The translations under genes and the position numbers were made by a program. Positions 1 through 12,662 of a stretch of DNA of 64,000 nucleotides are shown here, piece by piece (positions within the stretch are counted from its first letter, which is position 1; each line of letters opens with the position of its first letter). Source of the stretch: Costus lasius (lineage: Eukaryota; Streptophyta; Magnoliopsida; Zingiberales; Costaceae). The notes below the pieces were generated by a model that ran no database searches, was not told the origin of the DNA, and worked only from the letters and a program-made list of their open reading frames with translations. The stretch is taken from contig CM050454.1 in the NCBI GenBank assembly GCA_027563935.2, positions 27,463,501 through 27,527,500 on the forward strand. The letters run 5' to 3'.

Positions 1-930
1 GGCGCATGCAGCAGTGGCTAGACCAGGTGGGAGGTCCAGGGTTCGACTCTGGGACCAGGCGCATTTACCTGGTGGGCGCACCTGAGCTGCAGTGGGCGCT
101 TGGGCCCTGGTTTGGGCCAAATGAGCAGCAAAAGACCCATCAAGAAAAGCAAGTGAAGACTTAAGTTTATTTAAGGTCTAACTTAGGCTCAATGGGCTTT
201 TACCACATAAGATCAGCATGCTTTCTATTTATTGCTTTTATAATTAGAATTGCATGAGTTTATCTTCTGCTATCACCATAGGAATTGCATGATAGTTAAG
301 AAGATAAAAGACCGGTAAAATCCAACGCTAAAATATCAAGCTCGTAAGCCTTCTGACGCGAAACCTCATTGTTCTGACTATCGTTGGAGCCGTGTTGTAC
401 CCACTCAGTGGGCACGTCCATCTATCTTCAGACGGTGCCGGATTACACCTGCGTGTTACAGAGAAGGGATTTATCGCTTCTCGTTGCTCAGCATAGCACG
501 TGGTGGTCCAGGGAGTAGGTCGGGTCAGCTTGACCATGTAGGCTACATATGTGGCGCATATGGTAGCACATGGAGGCAGCCATCTGTGGGGTCAGAGATT
601 GTGTTGTACCAACTCAGTTGGCACAGTCTGCTGGATTGCCCAGATGAAGGGGAATCGCACGGGTTGGCGATTGGCAGGGATTGCCTACCAGAGATTAGCG
701 CTTGTACTCTCTGTGCATCTTATCTCGCCTGAGCGGGACGCGGAGACCAAGTATGAAATCTGGATCCCATCTCACTAAAAGAGTTCTACTCTTTCGGGCT
801 GTTTTGCTGGATTTTTCAGCCAGATAAAATAGTGAGAAAAAGAATCATTCTTAAGTCCTGATTGATTCTTAACATTGATACTGACCTTGCTGTTCTTGCA
901 TTGTTGTAGATACCTGCAGCAACGAACACC
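1..930 (+). other. Fam1-A leader (untranslated, structured), distal half
   Basis: Noncoding leader between the primer-binding site and gag. It starts with a tRNA-like block (A-box-like 15-27, B-box-like 40-50). It holds the paired palindromic hairpins CCCACTCAGTGGG (400-412) and CCAACTCAGTTGG (609-621). It ends with a TACTGAC branch-site-like motif, a T-rich tract and TTGTAG (904-909), 21 nt before the gag ATG. Two overlapping frames are open between about 480 and 780 and are also open in most sister copies, but I do not call them genes. Conservation across six copies may reflect recent amplification as well as RNA function. Confidence 0.8.
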
Positions 931-3900
931 ATGAGCTTCAATGTGCGATCCCTACTGGAAAGGGAGAAGTTTGCTGGGCCGAACTTCTCAGACTGGTACG
1001 GACACCTTAAGATTGTTCTTAAGGCAGAGAGGAAACTGAATGTCCTCGAGACGGCTATACCGCCTCAACCCGCTCCGAACGCCGCAAGGGCGGTTCGGGA
1101 AGCTTATGAAAAGCACGTCAATGATAGCATTGATGTCGCTTGCCTGATGCTAGCGTCTATGACGCCACCGCTGCAGCATCAGCATGAGGATATGTCGGCT
1201 ATAGAGATTATAGCGAACCTCAAGATGTTGTATGCTGCACAGGCGAGGACAGAACGCTATAATCTGACAAAGCTTTTCTTTCAGAGCAAACTGGCTGAAG
1301 GGAGCCCAGTGGGAGCTCACGTGCTCCAGATGATTGGGCACAAGGAGGCTCTAGAGAAACTGGGGCATACCATCAATCAGGAGCTTGCTGTAGACATTAT
1401 TCTGCAATCTCTCCCGCCCTCTTTCGATGCGTTCATCATTAACTTTAATATGAACAAAATCGACTGTACTCCGGCAGAGCTGCTGAATATGCTCTTGACT
1501 ACTGAGGAGACTCTGAAGGGAAAGCCTTCGACCTCTGTCTTAATGGTTCCTTCTAGGAACAAGAAGAAGGGGAAGAAGGGCAAGGCCCTCGTCAAGAGTT
1601 ACAGCAAGGCTCTGAAGCAAAAAGTTAAGCGGTCAAAGGAATACAGATGTTTCCACTGTGGCCAGCTGGGTCACTGGAAAAAGGACTGTAAAGCGCTCCA
1701 AGGAGACAAGAAGGGAAGCATCGCTTCTGGCTCAGGTATTTATGTGACGGAAGTCATGATATCCTCTTCTTCTATTTCATGGGTGTTGGACACTGCATGT
1801 GGAGTTCACATTTGTTCAAATGTACAGGAACTCAAGAGAAGAAGGCAGGTGGGACAGCATGAGGTGGACCTACGAGTAGGAAACGGGGCACGGGTTGCTG
1901 CTGTTGCTGTAGGAGACTATTTCATCTCTTTGCCATCTGGGCTTGTATTAGAACTGAACAATTGTTACTTTGTTCCCAGCATTACTAAAAATATTATCTC
2001 CATTCCTGCTCTTGTCAGGAAGGGATTTTCCTTTGAATGCAATATTTCAAAGTGTGTTCTTTCTTTAGATAATATTGTTTATGCTACTGGTTCAATTAAC
2101 AATGGGTTATTCATGTTGGACATGGAATGTTCTATACAAAACATTGATAATAAGAAAGCCAAGTATGCTGATGACAGCACCTTGCTATGGCATAGTCGTT
2201 TAGGCCATATTAACAAGAAGCGCATTAAGCGGTTGCATGATCATGGACTGCTGGGATCATTCTCCTATGAGGAGATTGATACATGCAAGGCTTGTTTAAT
2301 GGGTAAAATGACGAAGTCACCTTTTCCTAACAAAGGTCAAAGGGCTTCAGGTTTACTTGACCTTATACACAGTGATGTGTGTGGGCCATTTAGTAAACAT
2401 GCCAGAGGTGGCTATCTGTACTTCATAACCTTTACTGATGATTTCAGTAGGTATGGGTATGTCTATCTTATGAGACACAAAAGTGAATCTTTTGACAAGT
2501 TCAAAGAGTTCAAGAATGAAGTACAGAATCAGCTTGGCCGAAATATCAAGGCACTTCGTTCTGATCGAGGTGGAGAATACTTGAGTCATGCGTTTACTGA
2601 CTATCTGAAGGAGTGTGGGATTATCTCACAGCTCACTCCGCCAGGAACACCGCAATGGAATGGTGTGTCCGAGAGGAGAAACAGAACGTTACTTGATATG
2701 GTTCGTTCTATGATGAGTCAGGCTACTCTTCCATATTCCTTTTGGGGATTTGCACTGGAAACAGCTGCAAAGGTACTAAACCGAGTGCCATCCAAGGCAG
2801 TTTCTAAGATGCCATATGAGTTATGGTATGGGAAACAGCCGAGCTTGACATTTATCAGGATCTGGGGCTGCGAGGCTTATGTCAAAAAGCTCGCCTCTGG
2901 GAAACTAGAGAGCAGATCTGACAAATGTATCTTTGTCGGTTACCCTAAGGAAACTAAGGGTTATTATTTCTACGATCCCAAAGAGAACAAGGTATTTGTT
3001 GCTCGGACGGCCATATTTCTTGAGAAGGAGTTTCTTCTGCAAGAGGCCAGTGGGAGAGAAATAAAGCTGGATGAGAATCCAGAGGAAGGACAAAGTAGTC
3101 AAGCACAGTTGGATGAGCCTGAGCCAGTGGATCAGGTTACTGAACAACTTGAGGCTCAGATATCACGGGAACCGCGAAGATCGGGAAGGATCCGTCGACA
3201 GCCTGAGCGCTATGATGGAGTCTACATCATTGATAATGATGAACCCCTCACTTATGCGGATGCGGTCAGTGGACCGGAGTCAGCGAGATGGCTTGAAGCT
3301 ATGCGAGCCGAGATGGACTCCATGTCAGATAACCAAGTCTGGGATTTGGTTGATCCGCCTCCGGGAGTAATCCCTATAGGCTGCAAATGGATCTTCAAGA
3401 AGAAGATTGACATGGATGGTAACGTGGTTACCTATAAAGGCAGGCTAGTTGCGAAAGGTTTCAAACAAATCTACGGGATAGATTATGATGAAACTTTCTC
3501 ACCTGTAGCCATGTTTAAGTCTATTCGGATTCTTTTCGCGATAGCAGCATATTACGATTATGAGATCTGGCAAATGGATGTGAAGACAGCTTTCCTTAAT
3601 GGAAATCTGGAAGAGGATGTGTATATGACACAACCTGAAGGTTTCACTAATCCATCAGATCGTCATAAAATATGCAAATTAAAGAAGTCTATTTATGGAC
3701 TTAAACAAGCATCGAGAAGCTGGAATATTCGTTTTGATGAATCAGTCAGTGAATTTGGTTTCATCAAGAACGAGGATGACCCGTGTGTATATAAGAGGTT
3801 TAGTGGGAGCGTGATTACTTTCCTAGTCCTCTACGTCGATGACATCTTGATCATTGGAAATGATATTCCTGAAATGCATGCGGTTAAGGCATGGTTAAGG

Positions 3901-4815
3901 AAATGTTTCCAGATGAAAGATTTAGGAGAAGCAGCCTATGTATTAGGTGTGAAGATCTACAGGGATAGATCTAAGAGGCTTCTCGGGCTGTGCCAGAGTA
4001 CTTACATCGATAAAGTCTTGGAAAGATTTCATTTAGAGAATTCTAAAAGAGGATATCTTCCAGTCAGACATGGTCTGAATCTTTCGAAGAGTCAGTGTCC
4101 ATAAACACAGACTGAGAAAGATGAAATGGACAATACGCCTTATGCTTCGGCTATTGGGTCCATTATGTATGCGATGTTGTGTACTCGCCCAGACGTCGCT
4201 TACGGGTTAAGCGTGACCAGTCGGTTCCAAAGTAATCCAGGTATGGCGCACTGGATTGGAGTCAAGAACATTTTAAAATATCTGCGGAGGACCAAAGATA
4301 TGTTCTTGATATATGGTGGTCAGGAAGAACTCAGTATTGAAGGATATACTGACGCTTCATTCCAGTCTGACCAGGTTGATTTACGATCGCAATCAGGCTA
4401 TGTTTTTAGCTTGAATGGAGGAGCGGTGGTGTGGAAGAGTTTCAAACAGTCAACTGTTGCTGATTCCACAACAGAAGCCGAGTATGTTGCAGCCTCGGAA
4501 GCATCCAAGGAGGCAGTGTGGATTCGTAAGTTCGTGAGAGAACTTGGTGTTGTTCCTTCGAGTGCAGATCCTTTGGTTATCTTTTGTGATAACACTGGAG
4601 CAATCGCACAAGCAAAGGAACCACAGTCGCACCAGAAGTCCAAGCACATACAGAGACAGTTTCATTTGATTAGGGAGATCATTGATCGTGGCGAGATCAA
4701 AGTCTGCAAGGTTCATACAGATGACAATCTGGCAGACCCGCTTACTAAGCCTCTGGCGCAGCAGAAGCATGAGAAGCACTGTAATAACATGGGTTTGAGA
4801 TTTCTCAACCATTAG
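931..4815 (+). pseudogene. gag-pol: Fam1-A gag-pol polyprotein, one nonsense codon
   Basis: Encodes the single copia polyprotein: capsid-like Gag (about 1-230), zinc knuckle CX2CX4HX4C, aspartic protease (LDTACG), integrase with HHCC finger and D,D35E core, reverse transcriptase with YVDD, and RNase H. The ATG at 931 fits the sister copies. Translation runs 1057 codons to TAA at 4102-4104, where the sister copies have CAA (Gln); this C-to-T change lies between RT and RNase H. The rest (4105-4815) stays in frame to a normal TAG. As read, the product would have Gag to RT but lack RNase H, so the copy is probably not autonomous. There is no frameshift. Confidence 0.93.
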
Positions 4816-4824
4816 ATTAAGTGC

Positions 4825-4834
4825 AAGTGGGAGA
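4825..4834 (+). other. Fam1-A polypurine tract
   Basis: AAGTGGGAGA lies one base before the 3' LTR start TGTTGGGG. This is the expected plus-strand DNA primer site. The same motif precedes the 3' LTR of every Family 1 copy, and of Fam2-Z in reverse complement. Confidence 0.85.
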
Positions 4835-4835
4835 T

Positions 4836-6515
4836 TGTTGGGGTATGCCCTTAAGGCTAATGTTTGAGGCCTTGGGATTGTATCAGTATCATGTAATAAA
4901 CTCTTATGTTTATAAAGGCATGGTTGTTATTCAGTTTGTTATATTATCTGCTGCAATAAGTGTACTTCTGAATAATGTCTCAAAGCTGTTCAGCTGGGCT
5001 GACATGCTGTAAAGTCCTTAGTCGAGATATCTTGGTGAACATGAGACAGCCTTGATATGATTGAGACTAATATGTGCTCTAATCTTATAGGATGCTTCGA
5101 GCATGGAAGAAGATGTAGACTCATGGGTACATTGGATGTACTGGACAGACCCTACTAGGATATTCAATTGGTTGTCACAATATGAATAATCCTTGGATGT
5201 AACAAGTGGCACATTTCCTCTGACTTGAGATCACTTGTGTTTTCTAAATGATGATTGTCATTGTTTTGAGGTAGTTCAATATCATTTGAAACATAATGAT
5301 TATAGACTATCTTGGATGGTGAGCTTGAATTAGGTTAGGGCACTAGTGATAGATATAGGATTGCCGTCTCCTTAATTGGAGTGTGATGTTCTAAAGGGGC
5401 CCCCTGGATGAGATGATTGAGAAAGTGTATGGCCATACCCAGGTGACTGTGTTCATCTGTTTTAATCATGCTCATCATATTGGAACTACAAGCTTGACAC
5501 GCTTGTCCAATAAGAACATCCAGTGGCAAAGGAAATATGCATGCCTTGTGAGTTGGATTCACACTTATGCTGTGATTTGGTGTAGTCTTGGAAGACTCTT
5601 TCCTTTATATCGGGAGACAGTGATGTGTTGCTAGATACCCCTCACTGATCGTGATAACGTAAGTTATCGTTACCGACATTTAAAGGAAACCCTTAGGGTC
5701 GCACAATTTGATGATATGGCTTACTTAAGTCAGATCGTGTGGACTGAATTATTTGGGTTCAGTTTAAAGGGATTTAATCTCTGATTGTGAGTGAGATCTG
5801 GTCTAATCATGTTTGATTGATTAGGGCTTGAGATCGGTAAGCTTCGATCGAGAGAATGGATGCTAGATCAGTGAGATCAGGAGCATCAAGAGATCAACGG
5901 TCAGATCAAGAGCCTTAGGGTTTAACGTGATCTAGACTAATTGCTTGGGTTAATTGGTCTATGAACCAGACCTAGTTGAACCGGCTCATGATATGAGCGC
6001 TTGGTTCAAAGAGGGGAGAGGAAAATGCGATTGGTTCATGAGCGCATGAACACATGATCGCATGAAAGAGTAAGGTTGGCTATTTTTAGCAACCACGCCT
6101 CCATGTTTTGGGTAGAGCGCATCTCTTGTCGCCTCACTCCTTTTTCCCGTCGCCTGCGCTCGTGGAAGTTCCTCTTCACGCTTTGGAGAGTCGAGGACTG
6201 GGCAAGCAAGACGTTCTTCTTCCCTTCTCACACGAACAAAGACACCAAGGAACTTTGCTAGCACAAGGTGTACCGAAGGGAGTAAGCGCATAGATCTTCT
6301 TGTGTGCGAACCGTTTGGAGGAAAGCGACTTCACTTTCTTCTTCCTAGACGCCATCCAACAAATGGCATTGGTATGGTTCTATCTCTTATATACAATTGA
6401 TTTAAGTTGATTATATTACATGCATTGAAAAGATCCCAAGAAACCCCCTTTCCGCTGCTTAAAATATAACATGCGCCTATCTAGGGTTTCGCCCCCTTGT
6501 CTAAGGGAACCTACA
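4836..6515 (+). repeat. Fam1-A 3' LTR (1680 bp)
   Basis: Starts TGTTGGGGTATGCC and ends CCTACA, with TG...CA termini. The first 1.1 kb is close to the other Family 1 LTRs; the last third is strongly diverged. Within that last third lie a stem-loop GGTTGGCTA/TAGCAACC (6074-6094), the conserved hairpin CTTTGCTAGCACAAGG (6253-6268), and ATGGCATTG followed by a GTATGG donor-like sequence (6363-6376). GATAAC/GTTATC (5653-5668) forms another short stem. Confidence 0.93.
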
Positions 6516-7366
6516 ACGAGATCTCGAGTGTCTAGGTGTGCGACCCTATAGGTTCCTCAGACGTTGGCAGTTATAACCTGACATCATCACAAGCAATGAG
6601 TGGCACCTAGTAGTACATCATTGCTATCCATGTCCTCGGAATGGAGTCATCATTGACATCCCCTAAAACTGCGACAAGATATATGTACACTCTGGTCCTT
6701 TTGCCAGGCTGATCGTCCAAGTCGGACAAGTGTGTCACACTTGTTAATTCCAACATCAATGGTCATGACTCTATTCAGGCTTAACCTGGGTGTAGCCACA
6801 CACTTTTAGTCATGCACCATGTAGGGGCCCATGGATATCAAACTTCCCCGTAGGCATGGGGCAAATCCTCTATTGATACATCGAATCTCTCATATGGCTC
6901 AAGATATACCCAATGTCAACCATCATGACTCCCCTGTTACGTGGAGTGTTAGGTTGTATCAAAGTACATCCCTTGCCATATAGAGATATCAATGCCCTCA
7001 AGTCAAGGACGAGTAAATCTCTGTCATTGTGAGATTTGACCTGTTACACCAAGTCAAATCCTCACAGCGAGTCGATCTAGTATATCTCCCATGATATTAC
7101 CCATATGTCTGCATTAGCAACCCATGCTCAACCAGCACATACACCAATCTCAAGTGCATCACAGTTGTCCCTTACCCACTATGACACTTGACCGGGGATT
7201 ATTCTTTGAGACCAGAAAAAATCTTTCTCCAAGGACATTGTATACGCAAATGTACATATGACGCAGATGTACAAAAGGCATAACAACGACCATGCTAGGA
7301 TGTATACCAGAAATAAATGTGACGCATATCGGACCAGCCATAGGTCCTAGGGCATATACACCAACA
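6516..7366 (-). repeat. Fam2-W LTR, part right of Fam1-A
   Basis: Reverse-oriented Family 2 LTR. It matches the Fam2-Z LTR from the segment GTGTGCGACCCTATAGG onward and ends ATATACACCAACA, the complement of the LTR start TGTTGGTGTATAT. Fam1-A cut it at ACGAG. What follows the right end (CAAAT) is not a polypurine tract, so this is either the 5' LTR of a minus-strand element lying to the left or a solo LTR. The rest is outside the window. No coding sequence is expected here. Confidence 0.85.
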
Positions 7367-7645
7367 CAAATTTCAGACCAAACAGAAAACTACAGCGGAA
7401 ATTACGACTGTTGAAGTTTCCACGGCACTACCTTAAAAGCTTTTACCAGTTTTCCAGCCGATTCCATGGCCGTGGAAAATTCCAAACCCCTGCCATGGAT
7501 ATGCCCAGAAACTTCAACCCAGATTCCAGCCAAAATTATGGCCATGGAAATTCCCACACCCCAACCATGGAAATGCCCAGAAACTTCTACCCAGATTCCA
7601 ACTAAAATTACGGTCACGGAAATTTCCACACCCCTGCCATGGAAA
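7367..7645. other. Unassigned spacer between two Family 2 LTRs
   Basis: A 279-bp stretch that matches neither family in this window. It lies between the right end of Fam2-W and the left end of Fam2-X. Its right two thirds is a short 72-bp tandem repeat rich in CCATGG. It may be old flanking DNA into which both elements inserted. I recognise no gene. One minus-strand frame (7402-7683) stays open across the repeat, but with a 72-bp period any stop-free unit gives that. Confidence 0.6.
7469..7645. repeat. 72-bp tandem repeat, about 2.5 units
   Basis: Units start at 7469 (GCCGTGGAAAATTCC), 7541 (GCCATGGAAATTCCC) and 7613 (GTCACGGAAATTTCC). The spacing is exactly 72 bp twice. Each full unit contains ATGCCCAGAAACTTC and ACCCAGATTCCA. 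The third unit is cut after about 33 bp by the start of the Fam2-X LTR at 7646, so the array predates or was the target of that insertion. Because 72 is a multiple of three, each unit would encode 24 residues if translated; I see no evidence that it is. Confidence 0.8.
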
Positions 7646-7691
7646 TGTTGGTGTATATGCCCTGCAGACCAATGTATGTACATGGTCAGGC
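7646..7691 (+). repeat. Fam2-X LTR, left fragment (46 bp)
   Basis: TGTTGGTGTATATGCCCTG is the Family 2 LTR start in plus orientation. It is cut by Fam1-B; the LTR resumes after the target duplication CAGGC at 25937. No polypurine tract precedes it, so it is a 5' LTR or a solo LTR rather than a 3' LTR. Confidence 0.85.
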
Positions 7692-9377
7692 TGAAAGTCC
7701 CCTAGAACAAGGGGGGGCGAAACCCTATAGGAGGCACAACAAAAACCTCTAGCGGAATCTAGGATTTCTAACAAGATCGCATAGCATGTAACATGTTCAA
7801 CTTTCATTAGAAAGGGATTCTTACCATTGCCATCGCTTAGATGGTGTCTTGGAAGGAAAGGCGCAAGTGCTCCTTCTCCAAAGGTGACGCACACAATTGG
7901 TGTCGCCTACTCTTCTTTGGTGCTCCTTGTGCTAGAAAGGTTCCAAGAAGTCGTTGTCGAATGGAAGGGAAAGATCACCTTGCTTGGCCGAACACTTCCT
8001 CTTTTTCGTCTACACTTCTCCACACGAGAGTGCAAGTCGAATACTCAAGTTGGCGACGAGAGAGGAGGAGAAGCGAGAGAGTAGAGCGCCTTAGGCGTGA
8101 ACGTGAGTAGTGGTCACGTATGTGATCATGCTTTCTAAAAATAGAAAGCCACTTACTCACATGCGATCATGGGTTTACCCCTATCGCAAACTCCTCTCAA
8201 TTTGAACCACATGCTCACTCAATGAGCTGGTTCAATTGGGTTTAGTTTAATAACCAAATAAACCAAGCAATCAGTCCAGACCACAATAAACCCTAAGGCT
8301 CTTGATCTGACCGTCGATCTCTTGATGCTGCTGATCTCACTGATCTAGCATCCATTCTCTCGATCGAAGCTTACCGATCTCAAGCCCTAATCAATCAAAC
8401 ATGATCAGACCAGATCTCACTTACAATCAGAGATTAAATCCCTTTAAACTGAACCTAAACAATTCAGTCCACATGATCTGACTTAAGTAAGCCATATCAT
8501 CAAATTGTGCGACCCTGAGGGTTTCCTTTAAATGTCGGTAACGATAACTCACGTTATCACGATCAGTGAGGGGTATCTAGCAACACATCACTGTCTCTCG
8601 ATATAAAGAAAAGAGTCTTCCAAGACTACACCCAAACCACAGCACAAGTGTGAATCCAACTCACAAGGCATGCATGTTTCCTTTGCCACTGGATGTTCTT
8701 ATTGGACAAGCGTGTCAAGCTTGTAACTCCAATATGATGAGCATGATTAGATTAGATGAACATAGTCACCTGGGTATGGCCATACACTATTCTCAATCAT
8801 CTCATCCAGGGGGCCCCTTTAGAACATCACACTCCAATTAAGGAGACGGCAATCCTATGTCTATCACTAGTGCCCTAACCTGACTCAAGCTCACCATCCA
8901 AGATAGTCTATAATCATTATGTTTCAAATGATATTGAACTACCTCAAAACAATGACAATCATCATTTAGAAAACACAAGTGATCTCAAGTCAGAGGAAAT
9001 GTGCCACTTGTCGCAATCAAGGATTATTCACATTGTGACAAGCAATTGAATATCCTAGTAGGGTCTGTCCAGTACATCCAATGTACCCATGAGTCTACAT
9101 CTTATTCCATGCTCGAAGCATCCTATAAGATTAGAACACATATTAGTCTCAATCATATCAAGGCTGTCTCATGTTCACCAAGATATCTCGACTAAGGACT
9201 TTATAGCATGTCAGCCCAGCTGAACAGCTTTGAGACATTATTCAGAAGTACAATTATTGCAGCAGACAATGTAACAAACTGAATAACAACCATGCCTTTA
9301 TAAACATAAAAGTTTATTACATGATACTGATACATTCCCAAGGCCTCAAACATTAGCCTTAAGGGCATACCCCAACA
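7692..9377 (-). repeat. Fam1-B 3' LTR (left, 1686 bp)
   Basis: Plus-strand view begins TGAAAGTCCCC and ends CATACCCCAACA, the inverted LTR termini. It is followed directly by ATCTCCCACTTGC, the complement of the polypurine tract, which fixes it as the 3' LTR. Its tail carries the stem-loop GCTTTCTA/TAGAAAGC (8130-8149). The hairpin at 7925-7940 is damaged (CTAGAAAGG instead of CTAGCAAGG), and the right LTR keeps the intact form. Confidence 0.95.
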
Positions 9378-9397
9378 ATCTCCCACTTGCACTTAAT

Positions 9398-12300
9398 CTA
9401 ATGGTTGAGAAATCTCAAACCCATATTATTACAGTGCTTCTCATGCTTCTGCTGCGCCAGAGGCTTAGTAAGCGGGTCTGCCAGATTGTCATCTGTATGA
9501 ACCTTGCAGACTTTGATCTCGCCACGATCTATGATCTCCCTGATCAAATGAAACCGTCTCTGTATGTGCTTGGACTTCTGGTGCGACCGTGGTTCCTTTG
9601 CTTGTGCGATTGCTCCAGTGTTATCACAGAAGATAACCAAAGGATCTGCACTCGAAGGAACAACACCAAGTTCTCTCACGAACTTACGAATCCATACTGC
9701 CTCCTTGGATGCTTCCGAGGCTGCAACATACTCGGCTTCTATTGTGGAATCAGCAACAGTTGACTGTTTGAAACTCTTCCACACCACTGCTCCTCCATTC
9801 AAGCTAAAAACATAGCCTGATTGCGATCGGAAATCATCCTGGTCAGACTGGAACGAAGCGTCAGTATATCCTTCAATACTGAGTTCTTCCTGACCACCAT
9901 ATATCAAGAACATATCTTTGGTCCTCCGCAGATACTTTAAAATGTTCTTGACTGCAATCCAGTGCGCCTGACCTGGATTACTTTGGAACCGACTGGTCAC
10001 GCTTAACCCGTAAGCGACGTCTGGGCGAGTACACAACATCGCATACATAATGGACCCAATAGCCGAAGCATAAGGCGTATTGTCCATTTCATCTTTCTCA
10101 GTCTGTGTTTGTGGACACTGACTCTTCGAAAGATTCAGACCATGTCTGACTGGAAGATATCCTCTTTTAGAATTCTCTAAATGAAATCTCTCCAGGACTT
10201 TATCGATGTAAGTACTCTGGCACAGCCCGAGAAGTCTCTTAGATCTATCCCTGTAGATCTTCACACCTAATACATAGGCTGCTTCTCCTAGATCTTTCAT
10301 CTGGAAACACTTCCTTAACCATGCCTTAACCGCATGCATTTCAGATCGTTTCCAATGATCAAGATATCATCGACGTAGAGGACTAGAAAAGTAATCACGC
10401 TCCCACTAAACCTCTTATATACACACGGGTCATCCTCGTTGTTGATGAAACCAAACTCAGAGATTGATTCATCAAAATGAATATTCCAGCTTCTCGATGC
10501 TTGTTTAAGTCCATAAATAGACTTCTTTAACTTGCATATCTTATGACGATCTGATGGATTAGTGAAACCTTCTGGTTGTGTCATATACACATCCTCATCC
10601 AGATTTCCATTCAGGAAAGCTGTCTTCACATCCATTTGCCAGATCTCATAATCATAATATGCAGCTATCGCGAAAAGAATCCGAATAGACTTAAACATAT
10701 CTACAGGTGAGAAAGTTTCATCATAATCTATCCCGTAGATTTGTTTGAAACCTTTCGCAACTAGCCTGCCTTTATAGGTAACCACGTTACCATCCATGTC
10801 AATCTTCTTCTTGAAGATCCTTTTATAGCCTATAGGGATAACTCCCGGAGGCGGATCAACCAAATCCCAGACTTGGTTATCTGACATGGAGTCCATCTCG
10901 GCGCGCATAGCTTCAAGCCATCTCGCTGACTCCGGTCCACTGACCGCATCCGCATAAGTGAGGGGTTCATCATTATCAATGATGTAGACTCCGTCATAGC
11001 GCTCAGGCTGTCGACGGATCCTTCCCGATCTTCGCGGTTCCCGTGATATCTGAGCCTCAGGTTGTTCAGTAACCTGATCCACCGGCTCAGGCTCATCCAA
11101 CTGTGCTTGGCTACTTTGTTCTTCCTCTGGATTCTCATCCAGCTTTATTTCTCTCCCACTGGCCTCTTGCAGAAGAAACTCCTTCTCAAGAAATATGGCC
11201 GTCCGAGCAACAAATACCTTGTTCTCTTTGGGATCGTAGAAATAATAACCCTTAGTTTCCTTAGGGTAACCGACAAAGATACATTTGTCAGATCTGCTCT
11301 CTAGTTTCCCAGAGGCGAGCTTTTTGACATAAGCCTCGCAGCCCCAGATCCTGATAAATGTCAAGCTCGGCTGTTTCCCATACCATAACTCATATGGCGT
11401 CTTAGAAACTGCCTTGGATGGCACTCGGTTTAGTACCTTTGCAGCTGTTTCCAGTGCAAATCCCCAAAAGGAATATGGAAGAGTAGCCTGACTCATCATA
11501 GAACGAACCATATCAAGTAACGTTCTATTTCTCCTCTCGGACACACCATTCCATTGCGGTGTTCCTGGCGGAGTGAGCTGTGAGATAATCCCACACTCCT
11601 TCAGATAGTCAGTAAACGCATGACTTAGGTATTCTCCACCTCGATCAGAACGAAATGCCTTGATACTTCGGCCTAGCTGATTCTGTACTTCATTCTTGAA
11701 CTCTTTGAACTTGTCAAAAGATTCACTTTTATTTCTCATTAAATAGACATACCCATATCTACTGAAATCATCAGTAAAGGTAATGAAGTATTGATAGCCA
11801 CCTCTGGCATGTTTACTAAATGGCCCACACACATCACTGTGTATAAGGTCAAGTAAACCTGAAGCCCTTTGACCTTTGTTAGGAAAAGGTGACTTCGTCA
11901 TTTTACCCATTAAACAAGCCTTGCATGTATCAATCTCCTCATAGGAGAATGATCCCAGCAGTCCATGATCATGCAACCTCTTAATGCGTTTCTTGTTAAT
12001 ATGGCCTAAACGACTATGCCATAGCAAGGTGCTGTCATCAGCATACTTGGCTTTCTTAATATCAATATTTTGTATAGAACATTCCATGTCCAACATGAAT
12101 AACCCATTGTTAATTGAACCAGTAGCATAAACAATATTATCAAAAGTTAAAACACACTTTGAAATATTGCATTCAAAGGAAAATCCCTTCCTGACAAGAG
12201 CAGGAATGGAGATAATATTCTTAGTAATGCTGGGAACAAAATAACAATTGTTTAGTTCTAATAAAAGCCCAGATGGCAAAGAGATGAAATAGTCTCCTAC

Positions 12301-12657
12301 AGCAACAGCAGCAACCCGTGCCCCGTTTCCAACTTGTAGGTCCATCTCATGCTGTCCCACCTGTCTTCTTCTCTTGAGTTCCTGTACATTTGAACAAATG
12401 TGAACTCCACATGCAGTGTCCAACACCCATGATATAGAAGAAGATGAAACCATGACTTCCGTCACGTATATACCTGAGCCAGAAGCGATGCTTCCCCTCT
12501 TATCTCCTTGGAGCGCTTTACAGTCCTTTTTCCAGTGACCCAGCTGGCCACAGTGGAAACATCTGTATTCCTTTGACCGCTTGACTTTTTGCTTCAGAGC
12601 CTTGCTGTAACTCTTGACAGGGGTCTTGCCCTTCTTCCCCTTCTTCTTGTTGTTCCT
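9398..12657 (-). pseudogene. gag-pol: Fam1-B gag-pol, 3' part (zinc knuckle to RNase H), frameshifted
   Basis: Reads leftwards from the Gag basic region and CX2CX4HX4C knuckle through protease, integrase and RT to RNase H, ending with TAG at 9398-9400. It continues the Gag start found at 21812-22430, from which it is separated by Fam1-C; the frame is kept across the join, with one extra in-frame codon compared with the sister copies. A net 4-nt loss near 10343-10348, just after YVDD and the IIGND motif, shifts the frame, so RT thumb and RNase H lie in another frame. Substitutions include Cys to Tyr and Trp to Arg in the GCKWIF motif. The copy is not functional as read. Confidence 0.93.
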
Positions 12658-12662
12658 TGAAG

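Larger units (their letters stand above)
1..6515 (+). mobile_element. Fam1-A, Ty1/copia LTR retrotransposon, 5' part outside the window
   Basis: The window opens inside the 5' leader of this copy. Base 1 corresponds to about base 15278 of Fam1-C, so the element should start about 2.6 kb upstream. Visible parts in order are leader, gag-pol, polypurine tract and 3' LTR. The right end CTACA is followed by ACGAG (6516-6520). The homologous uninterrupted site in Fam2-Z reads AATACGAGAACTC, so ACGAG is the expected 5-bp target duplication; its left copy is out of view. It was inserted into the Fam2-W LTR. The gag-pol carries one nonsense codon. Lineage (Tork/Angela-like) is inferred from protein resemblance. 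Confidence 0.93.

Noticed and set aside
1..64. Functional tRNA gene in the leader
   Set aside because: The B-box and arms resemble a tRNA, but there is no acceptor stem, no anticodon arm and the box spacing is short. I describe it as tRNA-like only.
7402..7683. 93-codon minus-strand frame over the 72-bp repeat as a repeat protein
   Set aside because: The period is a multiple of three, so one stop-free unit makes the whole frame open. It also runs into the Fam2-X LTR.
9001..9195. 64-codon frame recurring in each inverted LTR
   Set aside because: It is present on one strand of each LTR copy at the same place simply because LTRs repeat. It has no start context or domain, and its end overlaps LTR U3-like sequence.
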